Shown: piece after piece, positions 59,201 to 64,000 of the stretch
Layout of the letters: every line of letters begins with the position of its first letter
Numbering within the stretch: the stretch's first letter is position 1
Assembly: GCA_034509495.1 (NCBI GenBank)
Contig: CM067522.1
Coordinates: 17,986,928 to 18,050,927, forward strand
DNA: 64,000 bases
Direction: 5' to 3'
Source of the DNA: Acestrorhynchus altus
Lineage: Eukaryota; Chordata; Actinopteri; Characiformes; Acestrorhynchidae
Position numbers and translations under genes: made by a program
The notes under the pieces: model-generated
The model's input: the letters and a program-made list of their open reading frames with translations, nothing else
Databases searched by the model: none
Told to the model about the DNA's origin: nothing

Positions 59201-59954
59201 TTTATTTGGTGTTTGTACAGCTGTTTTACAGTGTAATGTGCCTGAGCACCTTCACATCACGTTTGCAGACATCAAACCTGATGTGCTTTTAAAGCATAAA
59301 GGTTCTACTACAAAAAAAATATTCTCTTATATTTAGAATTATTTTTATATTTTACAGTATGCCCTAAAGTTTGTGGAGCCCCCTTCAGTTGTTCCTGTTA
59401 ACTGCCTTTTCTTAATTACACTTCTTAAAGCCCTCTCCTGCTCTGTGGACCTCAAAACCTTTTATTGTGCTAGGCAGCTGCTTAGAAAAACTCATGGCTG
59501 CTGGTTTCTTGGATTTACTTGGCCTTTCCTAATGATGACTGAACGAGCTAGAACCCTACATGGCTAATTAAGGTCTGAGACCTTGGTCAAAGTTCTCTGA
59601 GCATTCAAATCTCCTAGGGTTCTCATACTCTTACAAGGTACTCCTTTCTGTTTTTTCCCCCACTTGTACAAAAGCAAAAATAATACACCGATAGTGCTTA
59701 AAATGCCTTTTGGAGATCATGACATCTTCAACTTGTTTCACCATAATAACAGTAACAGTCATTTTGACCATAGGTTCCAAAACTTTTGTATGCTGCTGTA
59801 AGTAATTCTAGATAAGAGCATCAGCTAAATGGTACTTATGTAAATAAATACAGAAAACCAATCGAAACTTACCTGTTCTAAGGACGTCTTTCTGAGTTTG
59901 GCTGTGAAGTGGTTCAATACGTTCTGTTTTGTCCACGTTCTCCTTAGGCGTGTC
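17876..59954 (-). CDS. smtn: smoothelin, partial at the 5' end, with alternative first and last exons
   Basis: Smoothelin is an actin-associated protein of contractile smooth muscle, with smoothelin coiled-coil domains and one C-terminal type-2 calponin-homology domain. Long-form exons, in transcript order: 59873-59954, 50321-50799, 48123-48168, 45527-46096, 41002-41075, 30182-30355, 29935-30010, 26853-27032, 25754-25816, 25601-25670, 24913-25083, 24688-24805, 23957-24108, then 20833-20980 or 17876-18029. The upstream coding part, with the first two smoothelin domains, lies beyond 64000. An alternative first exon at 35542-36093 gives a complete short form of 567 or 569 residues. All splice phases agree and each junction has GT-AG sites. 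Diagnostic matches to human SMTN are MKTFLTIEIKDGR, ELTLGLRA, SIK-MEAEP, the DFEERK..IRAA..ELR domain and the CH domain. The neighbour selenom is also conserved. Confidence 0.94.
18550..18883 (-). mobile_element. MITE fragment in smtn last intron
   Basis: The right end reads GGTGGTTTAAATGTTTTGGC then TGGTTGGTGTAAA. It is the reverse complement type of the sequence at 11701 (ATTAGCCATAACATTAGCAC). Confidence 0.65.
20097..20525. repeat. GGGCTGGGCAATAT element with internal ~60-bp tandem units
   Basis: It starts AGGGCTGGGCAATATGGGC and ends CGCCCAGCC, an inverse of the start. From about 20305 four diverged units of CTGTTTATATCC.GATATAGATA follow each other. Related ends are at 331-480 and 30990-31090. 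Confidence 0.75.
20833..20980 (-). CDS. smtn: smtn proximal alternative last exon
   Basis: This exon completes the CH domain with KLADCPQLLDVDDMVRMREP and DWKCVYTYLQEFYRGLVQKG, ending LVKTKNSP and TAA at 20833-20835. It matches the human isoform ending in LVQKGLVKTKKS. The acceptor is gcgagtag. A possible AATAAA signal on the - strand lies at 20053-20058. It competes with the distal last exon. Confidence 0.95.
21630..22265 (+). mobile_element. copy of the TTAGAACC-TIR element, split by a SINE
   Basis: It carries the family phrases TTATTCTGAAATTTGAACAC, GCACTGGAAGCTCCTTTGG, and GTGCGGATCTCTGGTTCTTG at the right end. A SINE sits at 21697-21962. It is in the smtn intron between 20980 and 23957. 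Confidence 0.75.
21697..21962 (-). mobile_element. tRNA-derived SINE inserted into a TIR element
   Basis: The - strand head reads CCCTGAGTGGCGTAGCGGGC and has box B GGTTTGAATCC. The tail is AT-rich. The flanks CCTCCCTTCTCCTTTTTAAA and CCTCCCTTCTCATTTTTATA are a target-site duplication of the host element. Confidence 0.75.
22270..23505. other. smtn intron, nothing further recognised
   Basis: Holds a poly(A) run at 22699-22714 and no supported exon. Confidence 0.5.
23506..23703 (+). mobile_element. 3' end of the degenerate Tc1-like family
   Basis: AGATCCCTCAAACAAGAGC and the ending GTGCCCAAACTTTTGCATAC CACTG match the right end of the element at 48524-49958. Confidence 0.75.
23957..24108 (-). 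CDS. smtn: smtn exon, CH-domain core
   Basis: 152 nt encode NVDIQNFSSSWSDGMAFCAL, then VHNFFPEAFDYTTLSPSNRR, then QNFEVAFKTA plus two bases. This is the central part of the CH domain, almost the same as human. The donor gtgagt leaves GA, which both downstream terminal exons complete to GAG. Confidence 0.97.
24225..24480 (+). mobile_element. SINE-related repeat in smtn intron
   Basis: The segment has CATTTGGCAGACGCTCGTAT near 24270, a phrase very common in fish repeats. It is followed by a tRNA-like head with TAGCTCAGCGGTCAAA and GGTTCGAATCC at 24351-24400. Confidence 0.7.
24688..24805 (-). CDS. smtn: smtn exon, start of the CH domain
   Basis: 118 nt encode VQRSTSFGVPNANSIKQMLL and DWCRAKTRDYE, the first helix of the type-2 calponin-homology domain. 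Acceptor tccacag, donor gtaaga, phase 0 end. Confidence 0.96.
24913..25083 (-). CDS. smtn: smtn exon VFDRED...EKLEKD
   Basis: 171 nt encode SVFDREDDTSRGGGTMAALE, then RRQAERKKELMRAQTLPKTS, then TSQARKAMIEKLEKDVG. This is nearly identical to the human segment before the CH domain. Acceptor gctctctctcag, donor gtgatc. Confidence 0.96.
25601..25670 (-). CDS. smtn: smtn exon, Ser-rich linker
   Basis: 70 nt encode GTMQTKSYSYSSSSSTSTKK followed by VG, matching human STMMQTKTFSSSSSSKKMG. Acceptor tggtttcag, donor gtgagc. Confidence 0.93.
25754..25816 (-). CDS. smtn: smtn exon DDGNRVSRSTILETTYTQKS
   Basis: 63 nt, bounded by tatatag and gtgagt, correspond to human NDGTRTARTTTVESSFVRRS. The exon has phase 1 at both ends and a length divisible by three, so it could be skipped without a frameshift. 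Confidence 0.9.
26150..26625. repeat. GGTTCTATATAGAACC repeat with (GT)n
   Basis: Repeated GGTTCT/AGAACC words include the palindrome AGGTTCTATATAGAACCT at 26583-26600. A (GT)22 tract is at 26397-26440. This MITE-like fish repeat lies in an smtn intron. Confidence 0.7.
26853..27032 (-). CDS. smtn: smtn exon, charged helix after the smoothelin domain
   Basis: 180 nt encode DQREKERELRLQELRQQREE and on through DGSTISEITKTNRFAQS plus one base. Human has DQRDKERERRLQEARGR and DGSAVSTVTKTERL. Acceptor ccccctcag, donor gtaacc. The charged helix continues the smoothelin domain. Confidence 0.95.
27515..28255 (+). mobile_element. full-length TTAGAACC-TIR non-autonomous element, reference copy
   Basis: It starts CCTTTAGAACCCTAGGCC and ends GGTTCTAAGGGTTAA, inverse to each other. 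It is 741 bp and non-coding, with phrases reused in about ten other places in the window (GACAAGGATATTTATAATAA, TTTTATTCTGAAAT, GAGTCTGCATGCAGGTTGAG, TTACTCTGATCCTGAGAT). Confidence 0.75.
28635..28667 (-). CDS. smtn: possible 33-nt cassette exon of smtn
   Basis: The 33-nt stretch is bounded by acceptor ctgccttcag and donor gtatga and keeps the frame (phase 1 at both ends). It would insert ARLGCSQEELX-type residues between RKKKR and DQREKE, inside the smoothelin helix region. The canonical human protein has no such segment. It is predicted from splice signals and phase only. Confidence 0.45.
   Translation of the reverse strand, partial: KPGWDVLRRS
29060..29580. repeat. dispersed repeat GGACCAAAACAACCAC type
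   Basis: GGTGCGGTTCATTTGGGCAG, GGATGTGGACCAAAACAACC and the CGACCTTGATCCGATCC words resemble a DNA-transposon-derived fish repeat. A 114-codon frame at 28898-29242 runs through it and is not a gene. Confidence 0.5.
29935..30010 (-). CDS. smtn: smtn exon, smoothelin domain core
   Basis: 76 nt encode LDDSKDFEERKMIRAAMREL followed by RKKKR plus one base, matching human LDQSTDFEERKLIRAALREL. This is the helical smoothelin repeat. Acceptor gtttctaacag, donor gtcagc. Confidence 0.95.
30182..30355 (-). CDS. smtn: smtn shared exon MEAEP... , start of the smoothelin domain
   Basis: 58 codons run from MEAEPGFTIEPSF to LTSEQLEAIEDEELLDKM and match human MEAEP ... LSAEELMTIEDEGVLDKM. Acceptor ctctccatag, donor gtatgt, phase 0 at both ends. 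This is the first exon common to the long and short forms. Confidence 0.95.
30446..30640 (-). mobile_element. Tc1-like family fragment
   Basis: Contains CCAGGCAGCTGCTTAGAAGA, inverse of the family phrase TCTTCTAAGCAGCTGCCTAG, and TTGGAGATCATCATCTTCGT near its right end. Confidence 0.65.
30990..31420. repeat. AT-rich repeat fragment and (GT)n
   Basis: GATATTTCGATATTGTATAT and the CTCTGCTCCACCCCGTCTTC block resemble 331-580. A (GT)16 tract follows at 31379-31411. Confidence 0.6.
31770..31960 (+). mobile_element. Tc1-like family fragment
   Basis: AACTTTGTCCCAAAAAAACA then GGTTCTTCTAAGCAGCTGCC match 48771-48830. Confidence 0.65.
33040..33400. mobile_element. internally deleted Tc1-like copy
   Basis: GGGTTCTTCTATGCAGCTGC at 33127 and the right TIR GTGCCAAACTTTTGCATGCC ACTG at 33378-33400 belong to the family described at 48524. 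Confidence 0.7.
34085..34440 (-). mobile_element. TTAGAACC-TIR element fragment with (AAAT)n
   Basis: ATAACTCAGGATCAGAGTAA and CATATATTGGGTTATAGAGC are family phrases on the opposite strand. An (AAAT)n array is at 34381-34418. Confidence 0.7.
34622..34800. repeat. short MITE-like repeat
   Basis: CCTGCCCCTGGAGAGCGGCC through TCCAGCAGCTGGGTTGGTGA is a 170-bp repeat type common in fish. It sits directly before the next TIR element. Confidence 0.5.
34797..35452 (+). mobile_element. TTAGAACC-TIR element copy next to the internal smtn exon
   Basis: It starts CTTTAACCTTAAGTATCCCA and ends CGGGTTCTAAGTCTTA. It ends 90 bp from the donor site of the exon at 35542. Confidence 0.75.
35542..36093 (-). 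CDS. smtn: smtn alternative first coding exon, SMTNL2-like coiled coil
   Basis: 184 codons run from ATG 36091-36093 (A at -3) to donor gtaatg with phase-0 end, so the exon can join the shared exon at 30355 exactly as the exon at 41002 does. Residues 1-55 are acidic. Residues about 58-130 form a predicted coiled coil with ENLRLRVQQEKLARQIEAL at 108-126. This pattern strongly resembles the N-terminus of smoothelin-like 2 ([20 protein letters not shown] from memory of the family). Then follow a (PE)n stretch and RRSSSTPSLTGSFSRSNSA. A TATA box lies about 225 bp upstream. No acceptor is needed, consistent with a first exon. The short isoform would be 567 or 569 residues. Known: mammalian SMTN makes short (A) and long (B) forms from two promoters. 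Inference: this is the fish equivalent or an older arrangement. Confidence 0.82.
36316..36321 (-). promoter_or_regulatory. smtn: TATA box of the internal smtn promoter
   Basis: On the - strand the sequence reads GGGGGTATAAAGAGC, a canonical TATAAA in a G-rich setting. A start about 30 bp downstream, near 36290, would give a 5' UTR of about 200 nt before the ATG at 36093. Upstream (36330-36600) there are E-boxes CAGCTG near 36345 and CAGGTG near 36429. The AT-rich CTATTTATCA near 36448 is close to, but not a perfect match for, a MEF2 site. No perfect CArG box was seen. Confidence 0.65.
37372..37710. mobile_element. foldback (long inverted repeat) element
   Basis: About 65 bp at 37372-37440 (CCACCACAGAGCAGGTATTT, CATGGGTGGTGGGTC) are inverted at 37631-37700 (GACCCACCACCCATATAATA, CCTGTTCTTTGGTGGTCC). 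A related fragment is at 55640-55840. Confidence 0.8.
38270..39200. mobile_element. two TTAGAACC-TIR elements in inverted orientation
   Basis: The left half carries family phrases on the - strand (CATAACTCAGGATCAGAGTA, TTGGGTTATAGAGGAAAATG). The right half carries them on the + strand (GCAAAGAAAGAGAGCAAACA, GTTGTGTTCTAAGGGTT). The two meet at about 38740. Confidence 0.7.
39568..39603. repeat. 10-bp tandem repeat (GTGCAGCTGT)n
   Basis: Three to four units of GTGCAGCTGT. Confidence 0.9.
39955..40190 (+). mobile_element. partial copy of the 16439 MITE
   Basis: CACTATGTCCAAATGTTTGG and AATGAATGCATTCAGCTACT repeat the left half of 16439-16934. The right half is missing. Confidence 0.75.
40257..40729. 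repeat. compound (CA)n(TA)n microsatellite split by a MITE
   Basis: (CA)31 and (TA)10 at 40257-40338, a 285-bp element at 40349-40634, then (TA)11 and (AC)33 at 40629-40729. The element's ends TAGTGCATCACAGAACATTT and AAATTTTCTGAGATGCACTA are inverted. Confidence 0.85.
41002..41075 (-). CDS. smtn: smtn exon ELTLGLRA...PSIK
   Basis: 74 nt, with the split first codon, encode ELTLGLRATPFKITSSSLL and end GPSIK. Human has AELTLGLRAPP at the same place and CSIK directly before MEAEP. The acceptor is tttttcttag and the donor gtactt; it ends in phase 0 and joins to 30355. Confidence 0.93.
41410..41525. repeat. (CA)n microsatellite pair
   Basis: (CA)n at 41410-41478 and again at 41494-41525, separated by AATACACAATAATAA. 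Confidence 0.97.
41526..42340 (+). pseudogene. Tc1-like transposase remnant with lost 5' half
   Basis: Frames read GRKPLLHPHHKTPEFCKRTS, then HGGGSVMVRGCVAANGTQSI, with frameshifts and stops. The 5' portion is replaced by the CA tract. The 3' end CCAGGGCCACTGTA is a decayed TIR. It is colinear with 49087-49958. Confidence 0.8.
42388..42432. repeat. (TG)n microsatellite with CG end
   Basis: TG run ending in GCGCGCGCC, a likely Z-DNA former. Confidence 0.95.
43460..43565 (-). repeat. smtn: partial duplicate of the smtn exon 45527-46096 acceptor region
   Basis: GGAGTTTTTGCTTGTAAATA and CTGCAAAAGACACAATGAAC are identical to 46077-46117, and about 60 further intron bases are similar. The copy keeps the acceptor gtcttttgcag and the first eight codons of the exon (FTSKNSS), then diverges and meets a stop after about 20 codons. 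Confidence 0.85.
44064..44112. repeat. (TG)n microsatellite
   Basis: About 24 TG units in the smtn intron. Confidence 0.97.
45433..45499. repeat. smtn: (CG)n(TG)n microsatellite beside a smtn donor site
   Basis: GCGCGCGCGC runs into about 24 TG units and ends GCGCGTGTG. It lies 28 bp downstream of the donor of the exon 45527-46096 in transcript direction. Confidence 0.97.
45527..46096 (-). CDS. smtn: smtn exon with the conserved MKTFLTIEIKDGR block
   Basis: 570 nt encode about 190 residues. Near the start is RASSVRDRVRRFAE, equivalent to human RAGSVRDRVHKF. Near the end is MKTFLTIEIKDGRTIASQ, equivalent to human MKTTFTIEIKDGRGQAS. The middle is Ser/Thr-rich and disordered. The acceptor is gtcttttgcag and the donor gtgggt. 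A partial copy of its 5' edge lies at 43460-43565. Confidence 0.93.
46367..46394. repeat. (GTCTGG)n repeat
   Basis: Four to five 6-bp units GGGTCT. Confidence 0.9.
46740..47270 (-). mobile_element. TTAGAACC-TIR element, with a short + strand piece at its right
   Basis: ATAACTCAGGATCAGAGTAA to CTTGCCAAGCTAATCATTCC on the - strand, followed by GTGTATCATGTCTGTAGATT ACTCTGATCC on the + strand at 47227-47262. Confidence 0.65.
47745..48016 (-). mobile_element. TTAGAACC-TIR element, shortened
   Basis: AGAATGAGAAGGGGCTGTTT, AAAAGTCCTGAGAAGGGATA and the end CTTGGGTTCTAAAGGTAAAC. Confidence 0.65.
48123..48168 (-). CDS. smtn: smtn 46-nt exon
   Basis: The exon encodes VTSSADDLYSLNKDA plus one base and is bounded by acceptor gttccttag and donor gtaatt. 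It fits exactly: the upstream exon ends in phase 0, and the leftover G completes GTA with the TA that opens the exon at 46096. No ORF search would find it. Confidence 0.78.
48524..49958 (+). mobile_element. degenerate full-length Tc1-like transposon
   Basis: The TIRs are CAGTGGCTTGCAAACGTTTG at the left and CAAACCTTTGCATGCCACTG at the right, followed by TA. Inside are decayed transposase frames: RLYGRVIRQKPLLLLHHKAS (49080-49140), HGGGSITLWGCVAASGTG near 49300-49350, and DNDPNHLK near 49470, the last like the catalytic DNDPKH of Tc1 elements. Frameshifts and stops show it is inactive. It lies in the smtn intron between 48168 and 50321. Confidence 0.88.
50321..50799 (-). CDS. smtn: smtn large Ser/Asp-rich exon
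   Basis: 479 nt, about 160 codons, are rich in Ser, Asp and basic residues (for example ARSDSGDSNRSHDSS). It corresponds by position to the disordered Ser/Pro-rich middle of smoothelin. The acceptor has a pure T tract (tttttttttag) and the donor is gtaagg. It begins with two bases of a Gly codon and ends in phase 0. Confidence 0.82.
51505..52110 (-). mobile_element. TTAGAACC-TIR element copy, near full length
   Basis: It starts CCTCTTAGAACCCAAGAAGT and ends AACTAGGGCTCTAAAGCTTA, so both TIRs can be read. It shares the whole internal order with 27515-28255 in inverse. Confidence 0.75.
52625..52785 (+). repeat. diverged ~95-bp tandem duplication
   Basis: CATTTAGGGGTAGCTCATAG ... AGCCCAGGAGCAATAAATAC is repeated as CATTTAGGGGTGGCTTAAAG ... 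AGCCCAAGAGCAAGAAATAC directly after it. Confidence 0.8.
53204..53241. repeat. (CA)n microsatellite
   Basis: About 18 CA units preceded by a small triplication of AAAGGTTTTAC. Confidence 0.97.
53936..54199 (+). pseudogene. Cys-rich ORF fragment of unknown origin
   Basis: The frame reads CSVCSQHKCSQDKVLKVC, then RYPKCKIYGVCWTCSEQV, and runs on to a stop at 54197-54199 with no start codon at a sensible place. Eight Cys in CxxC-like spacing suggest a zinc-binding module. Such modules end some DNA transposases (for example piggyBac-like), but I cannot assign the family. No flanking splice sites were convincing. Confidence 0.35.
54440..54775 (+). mobile_element. tRNA-derived SINE copy
   Basis: The body is colinear with 760-1101: CTTGCCATCAG, ACAATTGGCCATGCTCTCAC, GGAGCTGGGGACCCGGCG, GTGCACTGGCTCCCCAGCA. 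The tRNA head is degraded, with box B GCAGGTTCAAG. Confidence 0.7.
55640..55840 (+). mobile_element. fragment of the foldback element
   Basis: CACCGCAGAGCAGGTATTAT and CTTCTGTCTCTGACTTTACA match 37374-37530. A (GGT)n run is at 55702-55722. Confidence 0.7.
56695..57070 (+). mobile_element. left part of a TTAGAACC-TIR element
   Basis: TTTTCATAGTTTGACGTACT, TGAATTTGATCATGTTTTCA and GAGATATTTGTAATGAATAA match the first 300 bp of the reference copy at 27515. Confidence 0.65.
57137..57310. mobile_element. fragment of the TAGTGCATCTCA MITE
   Basis: ACTAGTATCTCAAAAAAAA, GTTGATCAATTTGGCTTATA and GAATCTCTTAATATTAGAAC resemble 40349-40634 in inverse. Further remnants are near 6236-6350 and 55325-55350. 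Confidence 0.55.
57985..58505 (+). mobile_element. internally deleted Tc1-like copy
   Basis: The body TGGGTTCTTCTAAGCAGCTG ... AGCAGAGCGTTTTCAGGTTG and the right TIR CCAAACTTTTGCATGCCACT G show descent from the element type at 48524. Most of the transposase is missing. Confidence 0.8.
59356..59799 (-). mobile_element. internally deleted Tc1-like copy, inverse
   Basis: CAGTATGCCCTAAAGTTTGT at the left, GTGCTAGGCAGCTGCTTAGA inside and CCAAAACTTTTGTATGCTGC at the right. It ends 73 bp from the smtn exon at 59873. Confidence 0.75.
59873..59954 (-). CDS. smtn: smtn exon (first one visible in the window)
   Basis: 82 nt encode DTPKENVDKTERIEPLHSQT and the following residues to LRT plus one base. 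Acceptor ttgtttgtag and donor gtaagt are good. The exon starts in phase 0 and leaves one base, which pairs with the two-base start of the exon at 50799. The sequence is low-complexity and hydrophilic with no firm homologue, so assignment rests on splice sites, open frame and phase. Confidence 0.7.
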
Positions 59955-60688
59955 CTACAAACAAGAAAAGAGCAAGTAAATGGACCATCACACTGCAACA
60001 GAAATTCAATAAATGTTCGTGACATTGATTCCGAAGAAAAACTCCCGAATCCAAACTCATTCAAACTGGCTGCACTGATGATGTACTTGGTAGATGAATA
60101 GAAAGCAACAGTGCATAGAGACAAACGCACCAAAATGAACAATATTTACACTGTGCTGCTGAAAGCATGAGCCAAAACAATGGCTGAGTAAAAGTGAAAT
60201 TTTCTCACCAAGTTCCCAAGCACTTCAAAGCAGTCATATCTTGTATATAATACTCAATACATAAATATCAGACAACAATAAGCTACAAAAAGCACATTCG
60301 AAACCTGCAAAAATAACTGCTCTTTATCAGTGTTTTAACAGCTTAAAACTGCCACTCCTTGAGAAGTAGATAAGACGCAGCAGATCAAGGACAAAGGTGG
60401 TCCCAGTTAAGTAGATTTTGATGAAGTCTCTGCATTTTCAAAAGTGGAATATATTGAACAATTTAGCCAGCAAATAACAAAAACTCAAAAAAAATCAAAG
60501 CAAAGACAATGATTTTTGCCTGTGTATGTTAATCAGTGTAACAGCGTTACATTACAAAGTGATGCAAATATTTTAACTAAAATTTCAAAACATAAATGGG
60601 ACCAAAAAGTGAAAAAAATCACGGGATTAAACTTTGTGGCACTGAAGTGGAAATTAGGGAATATATATAATAAAAATGAATTGTGATG

Positions 60689-60689
<1 letters not shown>

Positions 60690-60737
<48 letters not shown>

Positions 60738-60995
60738 GTACATTTTATTTCAAAGGTGCCTTTCTGGCACTCAAGGACTCCGTACAAAGTTAAAAAAAGT
60801 TATAAAATTAAAATAATAAGAAAAGAAACAAATAGGATACAATATAGAAATAACAGCAGTCAGATGGAGAAGGCAGTTCTTAACAGGTGTGTTTTGAGTG
60901 CAGAGTTAAAGTTTGAAAGTGAGTTTATGTTCCTTATGTCAGGTGGTAAGGAGTTCCAGGGTGGTGAGACAGGCGGAGGGGACAGTCGGGTGGAC
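60690..60995 (-). mobile_element. 3' end of a LINE (L2/CR1-like) with (TTA)n tail
   Basis: On the - strand 60860-60990 reads WNSLPPDIRNINSLSNFNSA then LKTHLLRTAF, the typical last residues of L2/CR1/Rex-type reverse transcriptase. A (TAA)15 tract at 60693-60736 is its 3' tail in transcript direction. Confidence 0.75.
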
Positions 60996-62184
60996 GATAT
61001 GCCATACAATATATTATGAGAAAAATAAGATGTGGAAACAATTAGGACACCCCATAAAACCCTCTCTTTAACTTTATTTAAACATTGTGTATAAAAAAAG
61101 AAATGGGGTGAATAGGCTTTGGCAACGTGGACAAAAAAGACAAAGCAGATAGGACAACAAAGAAGACCAAGACATAGAAGATAAAGAAGACAAAAGATGT
61201 TGAAGATGAAGCAACAAGACAAAGACATAAAAAAAAGACAAAAGTTGAAGACAAAGATAATGATTGAAGACAAGGACATTGAAGATGAAGACAGTAAAGA
61301 AAATGATGAAGAAAAAGACAACGAAGAAGGATATGTATGAAGCAATCCTCAGACAGGTATTCACAGGTACTGAAGCAGTGCACAGCTGTATGGTGTGGAC
61401 GGGAAACAGGCAGATTACCAAGATCAGAGTTTGCACAACACCGGCTCGTGCTCTTCTGTTTGTTTTGCGCGGCCAAGAGTGACCTTGAGCACACACTTTA
61501 AAAGTATTAAGAGCTGTTATGGCAGAGTCACCAGCAAACAATTGCTCATCAGCGGGTCTATACACAACCCCAGCGTGAAATGCAGATGTTTGGCACCTGT
61601 TCCAGAGAGGAAAATCACAAAGGAAATACAGAAGAAAAATAACATTTTACCACAGAAATGATGAAAACTGGGGAGTGATTGAGAGGTTTGACTGAAAAAA
61701 CGCTTCACAAAAGATCTCAGCAATAAATCACGTTCTCATATTCTTATAAAGTTAACGTGAAGAGTCTCTGATTTATGAAAATGTAGTAACAGTAGCAGTA
61801 AATCACGGATTATAAGAATTAAAAATTTTATAGATTCTTATAATAAATTCAACTTGGAAACACTGCAGTGTATCTAATAATAAAAGCAGAAGTATTAGTG
61901 GGGGTGCACACAAAATGCAGAGTCTACAGCCCAATACATCTTATTGCTGACCATGATCTTCATGACCCCACTGGAGTTAATGAGGCCAACAGCAAGGCTC
62001 TGAATGACACATTGAGGATTATTAAAATCAATAAAACCAAAAGAATTTGGGGAACCACCCAGAGCCAAAGGATCTTATTTAACTCTCCTGCTCATATGAG
62101 TCAGTAAAGAACTGCATACTGACTGCTGGACTATTAAAGCTTAGTTTTCAGAAGGTTCTCTTCTTCAGTCAGAATGCAGGGTTC

Positions 62185-62365
62185 TGCAGAACAGGTCAAA
62201 TGCACTGGAAGCTCCTTTGGCATTAAAACTAGGAATAAATTCTGCTGGAAAGGAGTGAATTTCGGCGGTTTTTGGAGCCGATTGCTCACTGATGATATGT
62301 ATATTATACCTGTAGGTTCTGATTCTGAGTTATGCAACGTGTGCAGCTTGGGTTCTAAGAGTTAA
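62185..62365 (+). mobile_element. right part of a TTAGAACC-TIR element
   Basis: GCACTGGAAGCTCCTTTGGC, GAAAGGAGTGAATTTCGGC and the end TTGGGTTCTAAGAGTTAAG. Confidence 0.7.
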
Positions 62366-62525
62366 GTAGACACATTGAATCAGACGATGGGAGTATGGTA
62401 AGTGAGCAAAGGAAAGAAAACATCAGTAGCACATCACCATAATCCTATACTACGGTATAATTACAGGTCTTTCAGCCAAGACTCAGAGACCGCCTTAACT
62501 CTTTCACTGTGTATGTGTGCACACG

Positions 62526-62530
<5 letters not shown>

Positions 62531-62574
<44 letters not shown>
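62531..62574. repeat. (TG)n microsatellite
   Basis: About 22 TG units. Confidence 0.97.
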
Positions 62575-62578
<4 letters not shown>

Positions 62579-62579
62579 T

Positions 62580-64000
62580 CCCAGCCTTTGTTTGTGTCAG
62601 GTTTCAGCTTCCATGCTGTCCTATAGTCAAAAGCCAAAATGGGTTTTCAGATCATGGCCACAGAAATGTGGGCCAAATGAACTCCAATGAACCCTCTAGT
62701 ATTGCAATCTCTTTCTCATCCTCATACGCACACGCACAAAGACACAAAGCACAATGACTCGCAAGGCACCTTATACCAAAAAAAGCCTACTGTTCGTGAC
62801 CCACTTTAGTCTTCCTGACACAATCAGTGGTGGGAGATCCCAGATGTGCCATCAGAGACGGTCATTCCATCCCACGTGACGCACAAATAAAATGCTAAGT
62901 TCGGCTTCTCTTATTACCAAACAGCAAAGCTATTTATAAAGCTATGCGACACCTACATTGTGGAATAAACTTTCTTTAACATATCTATTATGACATCAGT
63001 TGCCATAAATAGAAAGTCGACCAGTGCCTTTTGTTCCTACACCAATCCAATCACACACTCAATAAACACAGGACCCACCCTGTGTTATGTAGCCATAGAA
63101 AACACTGCACTGCACAGGGTCAGCAAATTCGTGCTGCACCCTCATAGACAGGCATTTTCAGCAAGACTAACAAAAAGCTAGTGCATCTTTGTGGTTCTCT
63201 TTCAATGATCGAATTTAATGAAATTAATCAAATGGACAATTAAAATTAATGTGACAATAGAATGCATTGTATCAAATTGAACTGAATCTCAGTGCATCAT
63301 ATTGGAACCCATGTATTATAACCATAAAAACTTTTATAAACTGTGAATAGAAACATATGAATGAAGAACTAACAGCACTCTATCACACAGTTCACATACT
63401 GAGAACCGTTAAACTGCTAGTATTGAAAACTATCACTTTGCAAAAGACACTGCGATTCATTATTCCATCTTTATATTATCATCTCAAATTCAGCTTTAAA
63501 CCATCAAATACAAGAATTCAGCGTGGATTAATTATATTAATATAATATATTATATTATTATATTTGTTTATTATGTTATATTTTGCAAAAATCTTGATCT
63601 ACTTACTGTATATACCACTGAAATTTTGAACTCAAATTCACACTTATTTCCAAAACCGCAAGTGAATGAAAGTGAAAATATTTATCAGATAAAAGTATCC
63701 AAACCAGGGAAGATTTCTGTTTCGCCTAAGTATTGTCACCATAATCTGAAGGCTTATTCAATGTGTGTCTATGTATATATTTACATATGAAAGACGCATA
63801 ACCTTCAATCCAATTTTTATGAAATGTTAAGGTTGTTTTAACTCAATATACAGTCAGACTTAGAAGGAAAAACAAACTGACTTAACATCAAAAAGACCAG
63901 CGATAAAAGAGCAGAAATTACCTACTTCCCCTGGAGCTACTGCCTCCCTCTCCTACTCCAATTCACAGAATGAGTACTATTCTACCTCTCAGCGGTTTCC
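62580..64000. other. right edge, probable smtn intron
   Basis: No exon with convincing splice sites and frame was found. The AT-rich block at 63530-63570 is simple sequence. The N-terminal smtn exons are expected further right. Confidence 0.5.

Noticed and set aside
61074..61565. 160-codon Phe/Leu/Ser-rich - strand frames
   Set aside because: They come from A-rich simple sequence (GAAGACAAAG words) read in antisense; only the SLPPDIR segment at 60860-60990 is meaningful.
63920..63951. - strand exon-like GAG...GTAG before gtaatt near the right edge
   Set aside because: The acceptor lacks a pyrimidine tract, and its phase does not fit the smtn exon at 59954 that starts in phase 0.

Overview
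The window is vertebrate nuclear DNA, almost certainly from a ray-finned fish. The evidence is split genes with GT-AG introns, dense Tc1/mariner and hAT-like elements, tRNA-derived SINEs, LINE 3' fragments and very many (CA)n/(TG)n tracts. The repeat types remind me of otophysan fish such as catfishes or characins, but the sequence alone does not settle the species. No bacterial or viral gene organisation is visible.

Two protein-coding genes can be reconstructed exon by exon with consistent splice phases. selenom (selenoprotein M) is on the + strand at 7584-12658. Its five coding exons give a 156-residue ER protein with an in-frame UGA (Sec) in a CGGU redox motif and a C-terminal HKDL. smtn (smoothelin) is on the - strand at 17876-59954. 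It is read from high to low coordinates and its 5' end lies beyond the right edge. The two genes converge tail to tail, the same neighbours as human SELENOM and SMTN on 22q12.

The smtn locus has layered alternative structure. A long form uses exons at 59873-59954, 50321-50799, 48123-48168, 45527-46096 and 41002-41075. A short form appears to start at an internal TATA-box promoter (about 36316) and a 184-codon first exon (35542-36093) that encodes a coiled coil resembling the N-terminus of SMTNL2. Both routes join in phase 0 to the shared exons from 30355 downward: the smoothelin domain, a possible 33-nt cassette, the linker and the calponin-homology domain. The CH domain ends in either of two alternative last exons, 20833-20980 or 17876-18029.

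Layout: 1-7380 is non-coding (SINE, CpG-rich block at 1790-2010, LINE tail, 11-bp minisatellite). 7380-12658 is selenom, with an RTE-type LINE fragment and a hAT-like MITE in intron 1 and a SINE in intron 3. 12659-17875 is intergenic and repeat-rich. 17876-59954 is smtn, whose introns are packed with mobile DNA, including about eleven copies of one roughly 740-bp TIR element and a degenerate Tc1 element with its deletion derivatives. 59955-64000 is probable smtn intron with a LINE fragment and simple repeats.
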